Origin: a virus
Direction: 5' to 3' (one strand)
IMG/VR virus record: IMGVR_UViG_3300022658_000318
Coordinates: 1-27,225 of that record
Length of the DNA stretch: 27,225 nt
The notes below the pieces were generated by a model. It searched no databases, was not told the origin of the DNA, and saw nothing but the letters and a program-made list of their open reading frames with translations. How positions within the stretch are numbered: position 1 is the stretch's first letter; every line of letters starts with the position of its first letter. Shown one piece after another: positions 21,136-27,225 of the stretch. Both the position numbers and the translations under genes were made by a program.

Positions 21136-22007
21136 ACGTACTCGATCAAGCATCTGGAGATAACTGGACTGTTTGGAATGGTGACTGTGTTGAAGTCATC
21201 AAGGGCTTGCCTGATGCATCGGTGGACTACTCAATCTTCAGTCCGCCTTTTGCAAGTTTGTACACCTATTCCAACTCTCCACGAGACATGGGGAACGTGC
21301 GCAACGATGAGGAGTTTTTCGAACACTTCGATTTTCTAGTTGCTGAATTGCGCCGCGTGATGAAGCCTGGCCACAACGTCAGTTTTCACTGCATGTTGCT
21401 TCCCACCAGCAAGGAACGCGATGGGTATATCGGCCTGAAGGACTTCCGAGGCGACTTGATCCGAGCGTTTCAGAAGCACGGGTTCATCTATGCGTCAGAA
21501 GTCACGATCTGGAAAGACCCAGTAACAGCGATGCAGCGTACTAAAGCCCTGGGGCTGCTTCACAAGACAGTCCGCACAAATGCCTGCATGTCTCGCCAGG
21601 GCATCCCCGATTACTTGGTGACGATGCGTGCACCTGGCGAAATAGTGGATCGTGTCACCCATGACCCGGAACAGTACCCGGTGGACAAGTGGCAGAAGGT
21701 CGCCAGCCCGGTATGGATGGACATTGACCCCAACGACACACTGCAGTTTCGCTCAGCCCGCGAGCATGACGACGAGCGCCATATCTGCCCCTTGCAGTTG
21801 GAGGTGATCCGGCGCGGGATTGATCTATGGACAAAACCCGGTGATGTAGTCCTGTCACCGTTTACCGGGATCGGTTCTGAAGGGTTTGTAGCCGTTGAAA
21901 TGGGCCGCAAGTTCGTCGGCGCTGAACTCAAACAGAGCTACTTCCAACAGGCTGCAAGGAATCTGGCTGCAGCAGAGCAAGAACAAACCCAGGACTTGTT
22001 TGCATGA
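21132..22007 (+). CDS. DNA methyltransferase (N4/N6 type, class beta order)
   Basis: A 291-aa protein. The catalytic motif IV is SPPF (37-40), after DNWTVWNGDCVEVIKGLPDA. The cofactor motif lies at the C-terminus: DVVLSPFTGIGSEGFVAVE (238-256) with GRKFVGAELKQSYF. Motif IV before motif I is the class beta arrangement. SPPF/SPPY types methylate the exocyclic amine of cytosine or adenine. It may protect phage DNA from host restriction. Coupled by ATGA to the helicase; no restriction endonuclease is visible nearby. Confidence 0.88.
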   Translation: MNVLDQASGDNWTVWNGDCVEVIKGLPDASVDYSIFSPPFASLYTYSNSPRDMGNVRNDEEFFEHFDFLVAELRRVMKPGHNVSFHCMLLPTSKERDGYIGLKDFRGDLIRAFQKHGFIYASEVTIWKDPVTAMQRTKALGLLHKTVRTNACMSRQGIPDYLVTMRAPGEIVDRVTHDPEQYPVDKWQKVASPVWMDIDPNDTLQFRSAREHDDERHICPLQLEVIRRGIDLWTKPGDVVLSPFTGIGSEGFVAVEMGRKFVGAELKQSYFQQAARNLAAAEQEQTQDLFA

Positions 22008-22459
22008 GAAAAACCTCAGCCTACGCCAGAAAGAAGCGCCGCATTGATCCGATGGGAGGGCTGAGACTCATCAGTGAGTTGAAACCCTTTGACCAGGCAG
22101 AGAGAACAAACCTTTCTCTGCCAGTTCGGATGGCCTACGAAGCCGTGAAATCGGGTCGTGGAGACGAGAACGACATGGACACTCTAGCTGCCATCGTCAA
22201 TGTGTCTTTGATCCGATGTGAACAGGAATACCCCGATTACATCGATGTGTGCAAGGAAGCTCAACAGGCCGTCATGCACATCAAGGATAGGTATCTGAAG
22301 TCTGGGAAGTTGGGAATGTCTGGACAGGACATGCAAGACCTTCTACCCGTCCTAGACCTGCACGAGCAATTGATTGAACTGTCCACCCCTAAACAAATGA
22401 TGGATGCGATGAAAGAAGTTCTGAAGCGCATCGACCAGAAACACGTATTGGAGTCGTGA
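22004..22459 (+). CDS. Early protein of unknown function (helical)
   Basis: A 151-aa protein, basic at the N-terminus (MRKTSAYARKKRRIDPMGGL) and helical after that (LSLPVRMAYEAVKSGRGDEN; DTLAAIVNVSLIRCEQEYPD; LPVLDLHEQLIELSTPKQMM). Similar proteins follow methyltransferase genes in some phages. Function unknown to me. ATGA overlap at both ends. Confidence 0.65.
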   Translation: MRKTSAYARKKRRIDPMGGLRLISELKPFDQAERTNLSLPVRMAYEAVKSGRGDENDMDTLAAIVNVSLIRCEQEYPDYIDVCKEAQQAVMHIKDRYLKSGKLGMSGQDMQDLLPVLDLHEQLIELSTPKQMMDAMKEVLKRIDQKHVLES

Positions 22460-22770
22460 TGTACGCCAGCTATCGAGATATTGAGACACGCGTGCTTATG
22501 TGGGGCGATGCCCGAAAGATCACCAAGAACGGTACTGCACTGGGTCAAGCCAAGAAGACCGTCGAGGAAGCAACCGAGCTTTTAGATGCAGTCCTGACCA
22601 ACAAGCGGGAAGAAGCTATAGACGCGATTGGAGACGTTTTGGTGACGCTTGTGATGGTTGGAGCCTTGCTGGATGTGGATGTAGTCCAGTGCTTTGCCCA
22701 TGCCTACGAACAGATCAAGGATCGCCGTGGATACCTGAACGAGCAAGGAATCTTTGTCAAGGAGGCGTGA
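22459..22770 (+). CDS. MazG-like nucleotide pyrophosphohydrolase
   Basis: A 103-aa protein with the EExxE...ExxD pattern: E36, E37, E40, then E52 and D55, plus D59 (EEATELLDAV; EEAIDAIGDVLVTL). This is the metal-binding signature of all-alpha MazG-type hydrolases that remove non-canonical or excess nucleoside triphosphates. Phage versions are proposed to tune the host nucleotide or alarmone pool. ATG 22459 overlaps the previous stop; a GTG at 22456 is possible. Confidence 0.8.
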   Translation: MYASYRDIETRVLMWGDARKITKNGTALGQAKKTVEEATELLDAVLTNKREEAIDAIGDVLVTLVMVGALLDVDVVQCFAHAYEQIKDRRGYLNEQGIFVKEA

Positions 22771-22967
22771 TGAATTGCTGCAACGAATATGGCAAGTGCA
22801 ATGAAGGGCATGGATGCCCGGCACGACAAGCCTGCGAGCTACCGATTGACTATGCCGACAAAGAGCCTGCTTCAACGACTGGACATGTGTTCTTCGCTGG
22901 GATGGTGATGGGCGGGATTCTCGCCGTCTGCCTGGTCAGCGCTATTTACCAAGGATTGATGAAATGA
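22770..22967 (+). CDS. Small Cys-rich membrane protein
   Basis: A 65-aa protein from ATG 22770 with GGAGG upstream and ATGA overlap. The N-terminus has C3, C4, C10, C16 and C22 (CNEYGKCNEGHGCPARQACE), likely a metal site, and residues about 39-60 are one membrane helix (HVFFAGMVMGGILAVCLVSA). I recognise this pattern of small phage proteins; function unknown. Confidence 0.65.
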   Translation: MNCCNEYGKCNEGHGCPARQACELPIDYADKEPASTTGHVFFAGMVMGGILAVCLVSAIYQGLMK

Positions 22968-23503
22968 AAACCGTCGCCGTTCTCTTTGCGCGAGAGGACA
23001 GCAACTACAAGAGCCTGCCAGGTGTTGAGGTGTACGACATGGAGCGTGACGCCAGGACGTATGACGGGCCTCATCCTGTAATCGCTCATCCACCGTGCCG
23101 AGGCTGGGGGCGTCTGAGACAGTTCGCCAAGCCTAGGCCAGACGAGCGCAACCTTGGAAGGCTGGCCGTTTCTCTAGTCAGAGAGTTCGGCGGGGTGTTA
23201 GAGCATCCATCCGAGTCAACGCTGTTTGATGCCTGCCGAATGCCGAAGCCAGGGGAGTTCCCGGACCAATGGGGTGGATGGACGTTAGCCATCGAGCAGT
23301 TTCATTGGGGACATCGAGCCGAGAAAGCGACTTGGCTTTACATCGTCGGCTGCTCTATGAGCAACATCCCACCGATACCTATCCGCGAAGGCAGGCCGAC
23401 ACATTGCGTTCGACCGACAAAGAGCTATCCGCGACTGCCGAGCATCACCAAGGCCGAGCGTGAGCATTCCCCCCCCTACTTTGCGAATGGCTTGTTGAGC
23501 TAG
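22964..23503 (+). CDS. Phage protein with methyltransferase-like PPC motif
   Basis: A 179-aa protein. VIAHPPCRGWGRLRQFA resembles the PPC catalytic loop of 5-cytosine methyltransferases, and GGVLEHPSESTLFDACRMP, the WGGWTLAIEQFHWGHRAEKA region and CVRPTKSYPRLPS are conserved in this phage protein type. The usual SAM-binding motif I is not evident, so activity is uncertain. ATGA overlap with the previous gene. It has been seen next to early phage genes; function not established. Confidence 0.6.
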   Translation: MKTVAVLFAREDSNYKSLPGVEVYDMERDARTYDGPHPVIAHPPCRGWGRLRQFAKPRPDERNLGRLAVSLVREFGGVLEHPSESTLFDACRMPKPGEFPDQWGGWTLAIEQFHWGHRAEKATWLYIVGCSMSNIPPIPIREGRPTHCVRPTKSYPRLPSITKAEREHSPPYFANGLLS

Positions 23504-23531
23504 CCCGTCGCACAAAAATCATGGAGTTGAC

Positions 23532-24191
23532 ATGACCCAAGAATCAGACCGCGCCCTTTTGCAAGAGGCGCTGGAGGCTTTGGAGTTTGCAAACAGGATC
23601 ATTCTCAGTTACTACCAGCCAATCGAAATAGTTGAGAAATGCATTTACAACATCACCAAAATCCTGGAGCAGCCTGCCGCCCTCCCAGAGTTTGAAGACC
23701 CGAGAGTACAGGCCGTATACCGGATTCTGTGCGAAGACGAACGCCCGCCCGAGGGTGAACACTGGGAAGGCTTTGCAGCACGCAAGATTGTCGCAGCCCT
23801 GGAGCAACTTGCCGCGCAGCCGGTGGCGATACCTGCCGGGTACAAGCTGCAAGCCGAATCGACCCCTATGGAATTGCTTCCCCTCCCAGAGCCTGAGTTC
23901 AAGGATGTTTACTACCCCGACGACTTTGACGATGGGCAAAGTGGTTTTGTGAACGTCGGTAGTGCTTATGACGAAGCGCAGATGGAAAGCTATGCCAGGG
24001 CGAACATGGAAAAGCTGATTGCTGCGCTCAACGCCTCCACCGCAGTCACACCCGCAGCAGACATTGAGCGCGATGCAGCACCTATCGCCAAGCTGGTTGG
24101 CGTGGATGAATACGGCCCCCGCCTAAAGTGGCACAAGCACTGGGTAAATATTCCTGTTGGCACCGAGTTCTATACCGGAGGTAAGCAATGA
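23532..24191 (+). CDS. Modular early protein of unknown function
   Basis: A 219-aa acidic protein with GGAG before ATG 23532. Parts: a helical N-terminus (ALLQEALEALEFANRIILSY), a middle VQAVYRILCEDERPPEGEHW, and YDEAQMESYARANMEKLIAA near residue 150. The last segment and the preceding Leu-Pro-rich linker (ELLPLPEPE) recur in the protein at 25073-25738, so it is a shared module. The C-terminus (WHKHWVNIPVGTEFYTG) looks folded. No function recognised. Confidence 0.65.
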   Translation: MTQESDRALLQEALEALEFANRIILSYYQPIEIVEKCIYNITKILEQPAALPEFEDPRVQAVYRILCEDERPPEGEHWEGFAARKIVAALEQLAAQPVAIPAGYKLQAESTPMELLPLPEPEFKDVYYPDDFDDGQSGFVNVGSAYDEAQMESYARANMEKLIAALNASTAVTPAADIERDAAPIAKLVGVDEYGPRLKWHKHWVNIPVGTEFYTGGKQ

Positions 24192-24409
24192 GCTTAGCCA
24201 AACATCTACCTTGGCTGCTCTCAGCCATCACCATTTGGATGACCCTGCTAGCTGGGAACAAACATCCCAAAGCCTGGGCCGTCGGACTGCTTAATCAGGC
24301 TCTGTGGCTGGTCTGGATCATTGCGTCCGGCACTTGGGGCATGTTGCCCATGAATATCGCCCTGTGGGCTGTCTACGGGCGCAACCATCTGAAATGGAGC
24401 AAGCCATGA
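24188..24409 (+). CDS. Small multi-pass membrane protein
   Basis: A 73-aa protein with about three membrane segments (LPWLLSAITIWMTLLAG; AWAVGLLNQALWLVWIIASG; MLPMNIALWAVYG). The motif GNKHPKAWAVGLLNQALWLV is known to me from phage membrane proteins of unknown role. ATGA overlaps at both ends. Confidence 0.7.
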   Translation: MSLAKHLPWLLSAITIWMTLLAGNKHPKAWAVGLLNQALWLVWIIASGTWGMLPMNIALWAVYGRNHLKWSKP

Positions 24410-24840
24410 AACCCTCACGCGAACAAATCATCGCCTGGGCGCGGGAAGCGGGATTCCCTGTCAGCGATGCATTCCAGGTCGTATACATTCGCCAGTACCA
24501 GATACAGGACGAACTCCAACGATTTGCCGAACTCGCTATCGCCAGCGCAGGGGAGTTGGAGCCGGTGGCGTGGTGCGATCTTACAACTTGGCCGAAAACT
24601 GCATGGCCCGATGATTGTTTTAGCGACACACCAGTCGAAGGTTGGACGCCGCTCTACACCCACCCCAACCCCGCTACGGCAGGGGATGTGCGCAAGCCGA
24701 TTGATTTTGAGGCGCTTGTCGAAGACCTCGAATACTGGTCGCGCTACGTGGAAGTCGACCACGCCCACCAGAGCCTTGAGGCTCATATCCGCGAAGTGCT
24801 GAAGAAGCACGGCATCACCGACAAGGAGCAGCAATCGTGA
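24406..24840 (+). CDS. Early protein of unknown function
   Basis: A 144-aa protein: helical start (SREQIIAWAREAGFPVSDAF; YQIQDELQRFAELAIAS) followed by a WCDLTTWPKTAWPDDCFSDT segment and VEGWTPLYTHP, a motif common in modular phage accessory proteins. The C-terminus is acidic and helical. Coupled to both neighbours. Confidence 0.65.
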   Translation: MKPSREQIIAWAREAGFPVSDAFQVVYIRQYQIQDELQRFAELAIASAGELEPVAWCDLTTWPKTAWPDDCFSDTPVEGWTPLYTHPNPATAGDVRKPIDFEALVEDLEYWSRYVEVDHAHQSLEAHIREVLKKHGITDKEQQS

Positions 24841-25076
24841 GTAACCAAACATGGACAACCAACGACGAACAGCGCCTGCAAGAAATGCTGGTGCGCAAGC
24901 AACTCTTCACAAGCAGAACTCGCGCAAAACTCGAAGAAGTGGTTGAGCAATTTTTCTACAGTTATATGTCCGCCAACGACATCGTTGATGAACTCATCAA
25001 ACACGCCGACGACATCCGCGATGCCCTGCAACCCTACGACAGTGGCGTGCGCGTCGCAGTGAAGGACGAAGCATGA
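24837..25076 (+). CDS. Small acidic helical protein, unknown function
   Basis: A 79-aa protein starting at GTG 24837, with GGAG 9 bases upstream and a GTGA overlap with the previous stop. Sequence is helical (EQRLQEMLVRKQLFTSRTRA; KLEEVVEQFFYSYMSANDIV). No family recognised. Confidence 0.6.
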   Translation: MSNQTWTTNDEQRLQEMLVRKQLFTSRTRAKLEEVVEQFFYSYMSANDIVDELIKHADDIRDALQPYDSGVRVAVKDEA

Positions 25077-25738
25077 CCACCACACCACAAGTCGATCTGG
25101 CGGAAGCGCGGGACTACGCAGCCATTCTGGACACGCTGGACCTGGAGGCGGGAGGCGCGATCCTACGCGCACTGGCCGACGAGGTAGAGGCGCTGCGCAA
25201 GGAAATCGAAGGATGGAAGGCCGACCAGCGTGAGAACATCCAAGTTGCCATCGCGCTCCAGGCCGAACTCGCCGACTGCCAAGCCCAGCGCTCCGCAGCA
25301 TTCCGCACCATCGAGCAGCTACAGGACGAACTCGCCCTGAAGGCAGTGGGGCCGGATGGATTGCCGCCGTTGCCTGAGCGCAAGGGACGCATCATGTTTG
25401 ATGGCGGTGAGTGTGAAGCGGACTGGCTATCTACCCAAGATGCCTTTGATGAAGAACAGATGCAAGCCTACGCCCGCGCAGCCATAGCAGCACAGCAACC
25501 ATCTATTTCCCAGGCCCTGACCGATCCCGAAAACCAACCTAACCAGTTCGGTGTTGAGTTTGGCATGGCGGGGAAGAAGATGTTTTTCCAGATCGGAAAC
25601 CAGCGGTTCACCCTTGACCATGAACCCGAGGACGGAGAAGGTTTTAAGTTCATGTGCGACATGCTGGCACATGCGCTGTCCGTCTTTACACCAGATGTAA
25701 ATCCAGTCCTTGCACTCGCACAGAAGGGAGGGGGGTGA
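25073..25738 (+). CDS. Modular early protein with coiled coil
   Basis: A 221-aa protein: N-terminal coiled coil (GAILRALADEVEALRKEIEG; TIEQLQDELAL), then GLPPLPERKGRIMFDGGECE and DAFDEEQMQAYARAAIAAQQ, the module shared with 23532-24191, and a C-terminal folded part (VEFGMAGKKMFFQIGNQRFT). Unknown function. ATGA overlap at its start. Confidence 0.65.
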   Translation: MTTTPQVDLAEARDYAAILDTLDLEAGGAILRALADEVEALRKEIEGWKADQRENIQVAIALQAELADCQAQRSAAFRTIEQLQDELALKAVGPDGLPPLPERKGRIMFDGGECEADWLSTQDAFDEEQMQAYARAAIAAQQPSISQALTDPENQPNQFGVEFGMAGKKMFFQIGNQRFTLDHEPEDGEGFKFMCDMLAHALSVFTPDVNPVLALAQKGGG

Positions 25739-25914
25739 TGGACGCCGAAGTCATACCGATCCGAGCCATACCCACACAAGCCACTGATTGCAGCGACAAA
25801 GACGACGACTGCCAAGATGTTGCCAACAAAGTCAAGTGCTGGACTTACGCGCCAGAACGCGGCATGTGTCCTTATTTGCGAGCCGCAGCAGCCATAGGGG
25901 AGAAGACGCCGTGA
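25738..25914 (+). CDS. Small Cys-containing protein
   Basis: A 58-aa protein from ATG 25738, with GGGAGGGG upstream and an ATGA-type overlap. It has four Cys (C18, C25, C34, C44; CSDKDDDCQDVANKVKC, RGMCPYLR), possibly a metal site. No family recognised. Confidence 0.55.
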   Translation: MDAEVIPIRAIPTQATDCSDKDDDCQDVANKVKCWTYAPERGMCPYLRAAAAIGEKTP

Positions 25915-26141
25915 AAGCCGCAGCTTTGTTTCCTGAACTGACCGTTCCTAGAAAACCACCGCGCCAGATGATGCATGTCATTGATGCCGGTGACTGCATC
26001 GCCCGTTACAAGTGCGCCAAGTGCGGTGCTGAGACTGGCTGGCTTGACTTTGCAAATCGGACTGCGGCGAAGCGCGGTGTTCCATGCGAATCATGCAATG
26101 CCAGCGCCGCCCTGCTGGCGGCTAAACCCTATATGGAGTGA
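25911..26141 (+). CDS. Small zinc-ribbon-like protein
   Basis: A 76-aa protein from GTG 25911 (GTGA overlap). C35-x2-C38 and C59-x2-C62 (YKCAKCGAETGW; RGVPCESCN) form a plausible zinc ribbon. Likely nucleic-acid or protein binding; not established. Three bases separate it from the next gene. Confidence 0.65.
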   Translation: MKAAALFPELTVPRKPPRQMMHVIDAGDCIARYKCAKCGAETGWLDFANRTAAKRGVPCESCNASAALLAAKPYME

Positions 26142-26144
26142 GAG

Positions 26145-26507
26145 ATGGAAACGAAACACACGCCAGGGCCGTGGCAAGTCATCACGGACGAACACCCGCA
26201 CTATCTCGGTGGATTCCACGTTGAGCGGCGTATCTTCACTGCCTGGAATCACCCACAGATGAAGGCTCCAGTTGGCGTCGTCAATAACAGCATCTGCATC
26301 CCTGCCGTCAAGGGAGACCCGGCAATACGCATGGTGTCGATTGAAGAAGCTGACGCCCGCCTGATCGCCGCCGCACCTGATTTGCTGGAGGTGCTGCAAG
26401 GCATCCTCAAATGCGAACGAGGGATTATGGGGAGGCTAGTTATTGAAGGATGGCAGGAGGAAGTAGTACGAGCCGCCATCGCCAAAGCCACGGGAGATCA
26501 GTCATGA
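26145..26507 (+). CDS. HTPGPW-type phage protein, unknown function
   Basis: A 120-aa protein beginning METKHTPGPWQVITDE and containing EEADARLIAAAPDLLEVLQG. The HTPGPW start and the ARLIAAAPDLLE motif mark a very common family of phage early proteins with no known function. Intact and in normal length range. Confidence 0.75.
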   Translation: METKHTPGPWQVITDEHPHYLGGFHVERRIFTAWNHPQMKAPVGVVNNSICIPAVKGDPAIRMVSIEEADARLIAAAPDLLEVLQGILKCERGIMGRLVIEGWQEEVVRAAIAKATGDQS

Positions 26508-26854
26508 CAGACACCATGCCACCACTGATGACTGAAGAAGATCGGCTGAAAGCCATTGACACAACACAGGCTCTGGGTTCGGCTCGTGATTGGGGGATGC
26601 ATGAAAAGCTGATGTACCTCACAGACCTCATCGAGTCCCACGTTCGCCAGCAGTTCGCAGACGCTATATCAGCAGAGCGGGAGGCTTGCGCCAAGCTGTG
26701 CGAGGAAATCGTCACCTACCCTGCTGGCCACCGTGGTCAGTTTGAAGGCTACGGAAACGTTAGGCAAACCCGCAGCGGGGAGGAATGCGCTGCCGCCATC
26801 CGCTCCAGAGGCCAGCCACCCCAGGCAAGCAACGAGCCGGAGCTAGACCTGTGA
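26504..26854 (+). CDS. Early protein with conserved C-A-K-L-C helix, unknown function
   Basis: A 116-aa protein from ATG 26504 (ATGA overlap). The segment QQFADAISAEREACAKLCEE, and GEECAAAIRSRG, is a motif shared by many modular phage accessory proteins. Function unknown. Confidence 0.65.
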   Translation: MTDTMPPLMTEEDRLKAIDTTQALGSARDWGMHEKLMYLTDLIESHVRQQFADAISAEREACAKLCEEIVTYPAGHRGQFEGYGNVRQTRSGEECAAAIRSRGQPPQASNEPELDL

Positions 26855-26949
26855 GTTCGTCGATCTACTTCTGCTCCGGGGTCGCACTCTGCTGCTTCGG
26901 ACACCCATGGGGCGGACTACTGCTCATTGTCCTAGCCTTCGGCACGTAA
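26851..26949 (+). CDS. Tiny hydrophobic protein (32 aa), candidate membrane peptide
   Basis: GTG 26851 overlaps the previous stop (GTGA) and the frame ends at TAA 26947-26949. The sequence is SSSIYFCSGVALCCFGHPWG then GLLLIVLAFGT, hydrophobic with three Cys, likely a membrane peptide. No ribosome site of its own; it relies on coupling, so expression is uncertain. Confidence 0.4.
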   Translation: MSSSIYFCSGVALCCFGHPWGGLLLIVLAFGT

Positions 26950-26966
26950 CCAACCCCACACCACCT

Positions 26967-26990
26967 AAGCCGCCTACGGGCGGTTTTTCT
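26967..26990 (+). terminator. Terminator of the early operon
   Basis: CCGCC-TACG-GGCGG (26970-26983) with a UNCG-type loop, flanked by A and T runs (AAG before, TTTTTC after). It separates the early operon from the DUF4224 gene and ends next to its ribosome site. Confidence 0.9.
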
Positions 26991-27003
26991 TTTGGAGAGA
27001 CAC

Positions 27004-27225
27004 ATGGTACTGACCAAAGACATCCTCAAGGAGTTGTCTGGCCTACAGAAACCGGCTGCAATATGCCGCTGGCTAGACCGTCAGCGCATCCCCTACCTAA
27101 AAGGTGCCGACAAGTGGCCCAAGGTGCTGGAAGCAGCGATCATGGCAAAGCTAGGCGGTAAGGCTGCTGCCATGCCTATCAATGAACCGCGGATGAGGCG
27201 ACTCGATGGGACGTACTCTACCTAA
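27004..27225 (+). CDS. DUF4224-like protein, normally next to a phage integrase
   Basis: A 73-aa protein from ATG 27004 with GGAGAG upstream (the frame reaches 26992 without a ribosome site). MVLTKDILKELSGLQKPAAI, then CRWLDRQRIPYLKGADKWPK, matches the DUF4224 pattern, a small protein typically encoded directly before a tyrosine integrase. It may bind DNA or help excision. The integrase should begin just outside the window. Confidence 0.8.
   Translation: MVLTKDILKELSGLQKPAAICRWLDRQRIPYLKGADKWPKVLEAAIMAKLGGKAAAMPINEPRMRRLDGTYST

Noticed and set aside
1-27225. CRISPR arrays, insertion sequences, lysis genes, integrase
   Set aside because: No regularly spaced repeats, transposase motifs, holin/endolysin or tyrosine recombinase motifs were seen.

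Overview
The window is about 27 kb of a temperate, contractile-tailed (myovirus-type) phage or prophage. The sheath N-terminus, portal, scaffold, capsid and terminase genes show the structural side. A CI/Cro switch, a lambda-style replication/NinG/Q block, an ERF recombinase and a DUF4224 gene (normally next to a tyrosine integrase) show the temperate side. G+C-rich codon use and the kinds of small early genes suggest a betaproteobacterial host, probably Burkholderiales; this is inference. No rRNA, tRNA, CRISPR array, insertion sequence, lysis gene or integrase is visible.

Layout. Positions 1-8911 (minus strand) are the late genes, read leftward: small terminase, large terminase, portal, a 142-aa virion candidate, scaffold, major capsid protein, four or five neck/connector genes and the start of the tail sheath. 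Positions 9044-13009 (minus) are the middle genes: CII-like regulator, winged-helix protein, O-like and P-like replication proteins (with an iteron/palindrome cluster inside the O-like gene that looks like an origin), small proteins, NinG and a Q-like late regulator. The Q-like gene is followed by an intergenic control region and a strong terminator, as in the lambda Q-pR'-tR' arrangement.

Positions 13010-13932 are the immunity region: cro-like gene (minus), an antisense plus-strand ORF, and the promoter/operator block. Positions 13933-16555 (plus) are a lysogenic operon: a CI-like repressor without a visible peptidase domain, a nucleotidyltransferase, a 332-aa partner, an exported protein and a small membrane protein, closed by a terminator. 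The middle of this operon looks like a moron island and a plausible defence or superinfection-exclusion module.

Positions 16611-17404 are the most unusual part. A strong sigma70 promoter (TTGACA, 17 nt, GATACT) carries two copies of an operator that also lies inside the cro promoter. It reads into about 745 nt with no credible gene but many perfect helices (up to 10 and 12 bp), ending at an intrinsic terminator directly in front of the first early gene. I interpret this as a large structured phage RNA, either a leader or a standalone RNA, controlled by CI/Cro.

Positions 17415-27225 (plus) are the early operon of tightly overlapping genes: small unknowns, ERF recombinase, a SpoVG-like protein, an SNF2-type helicase and DNA methyltransferase pair, a MazG-like protein, a methyltransferase-like protein, a run of small accessory and membrane proteins, a terminator, and a DUF4224 gene that probably precedes the integrase just outside the window.
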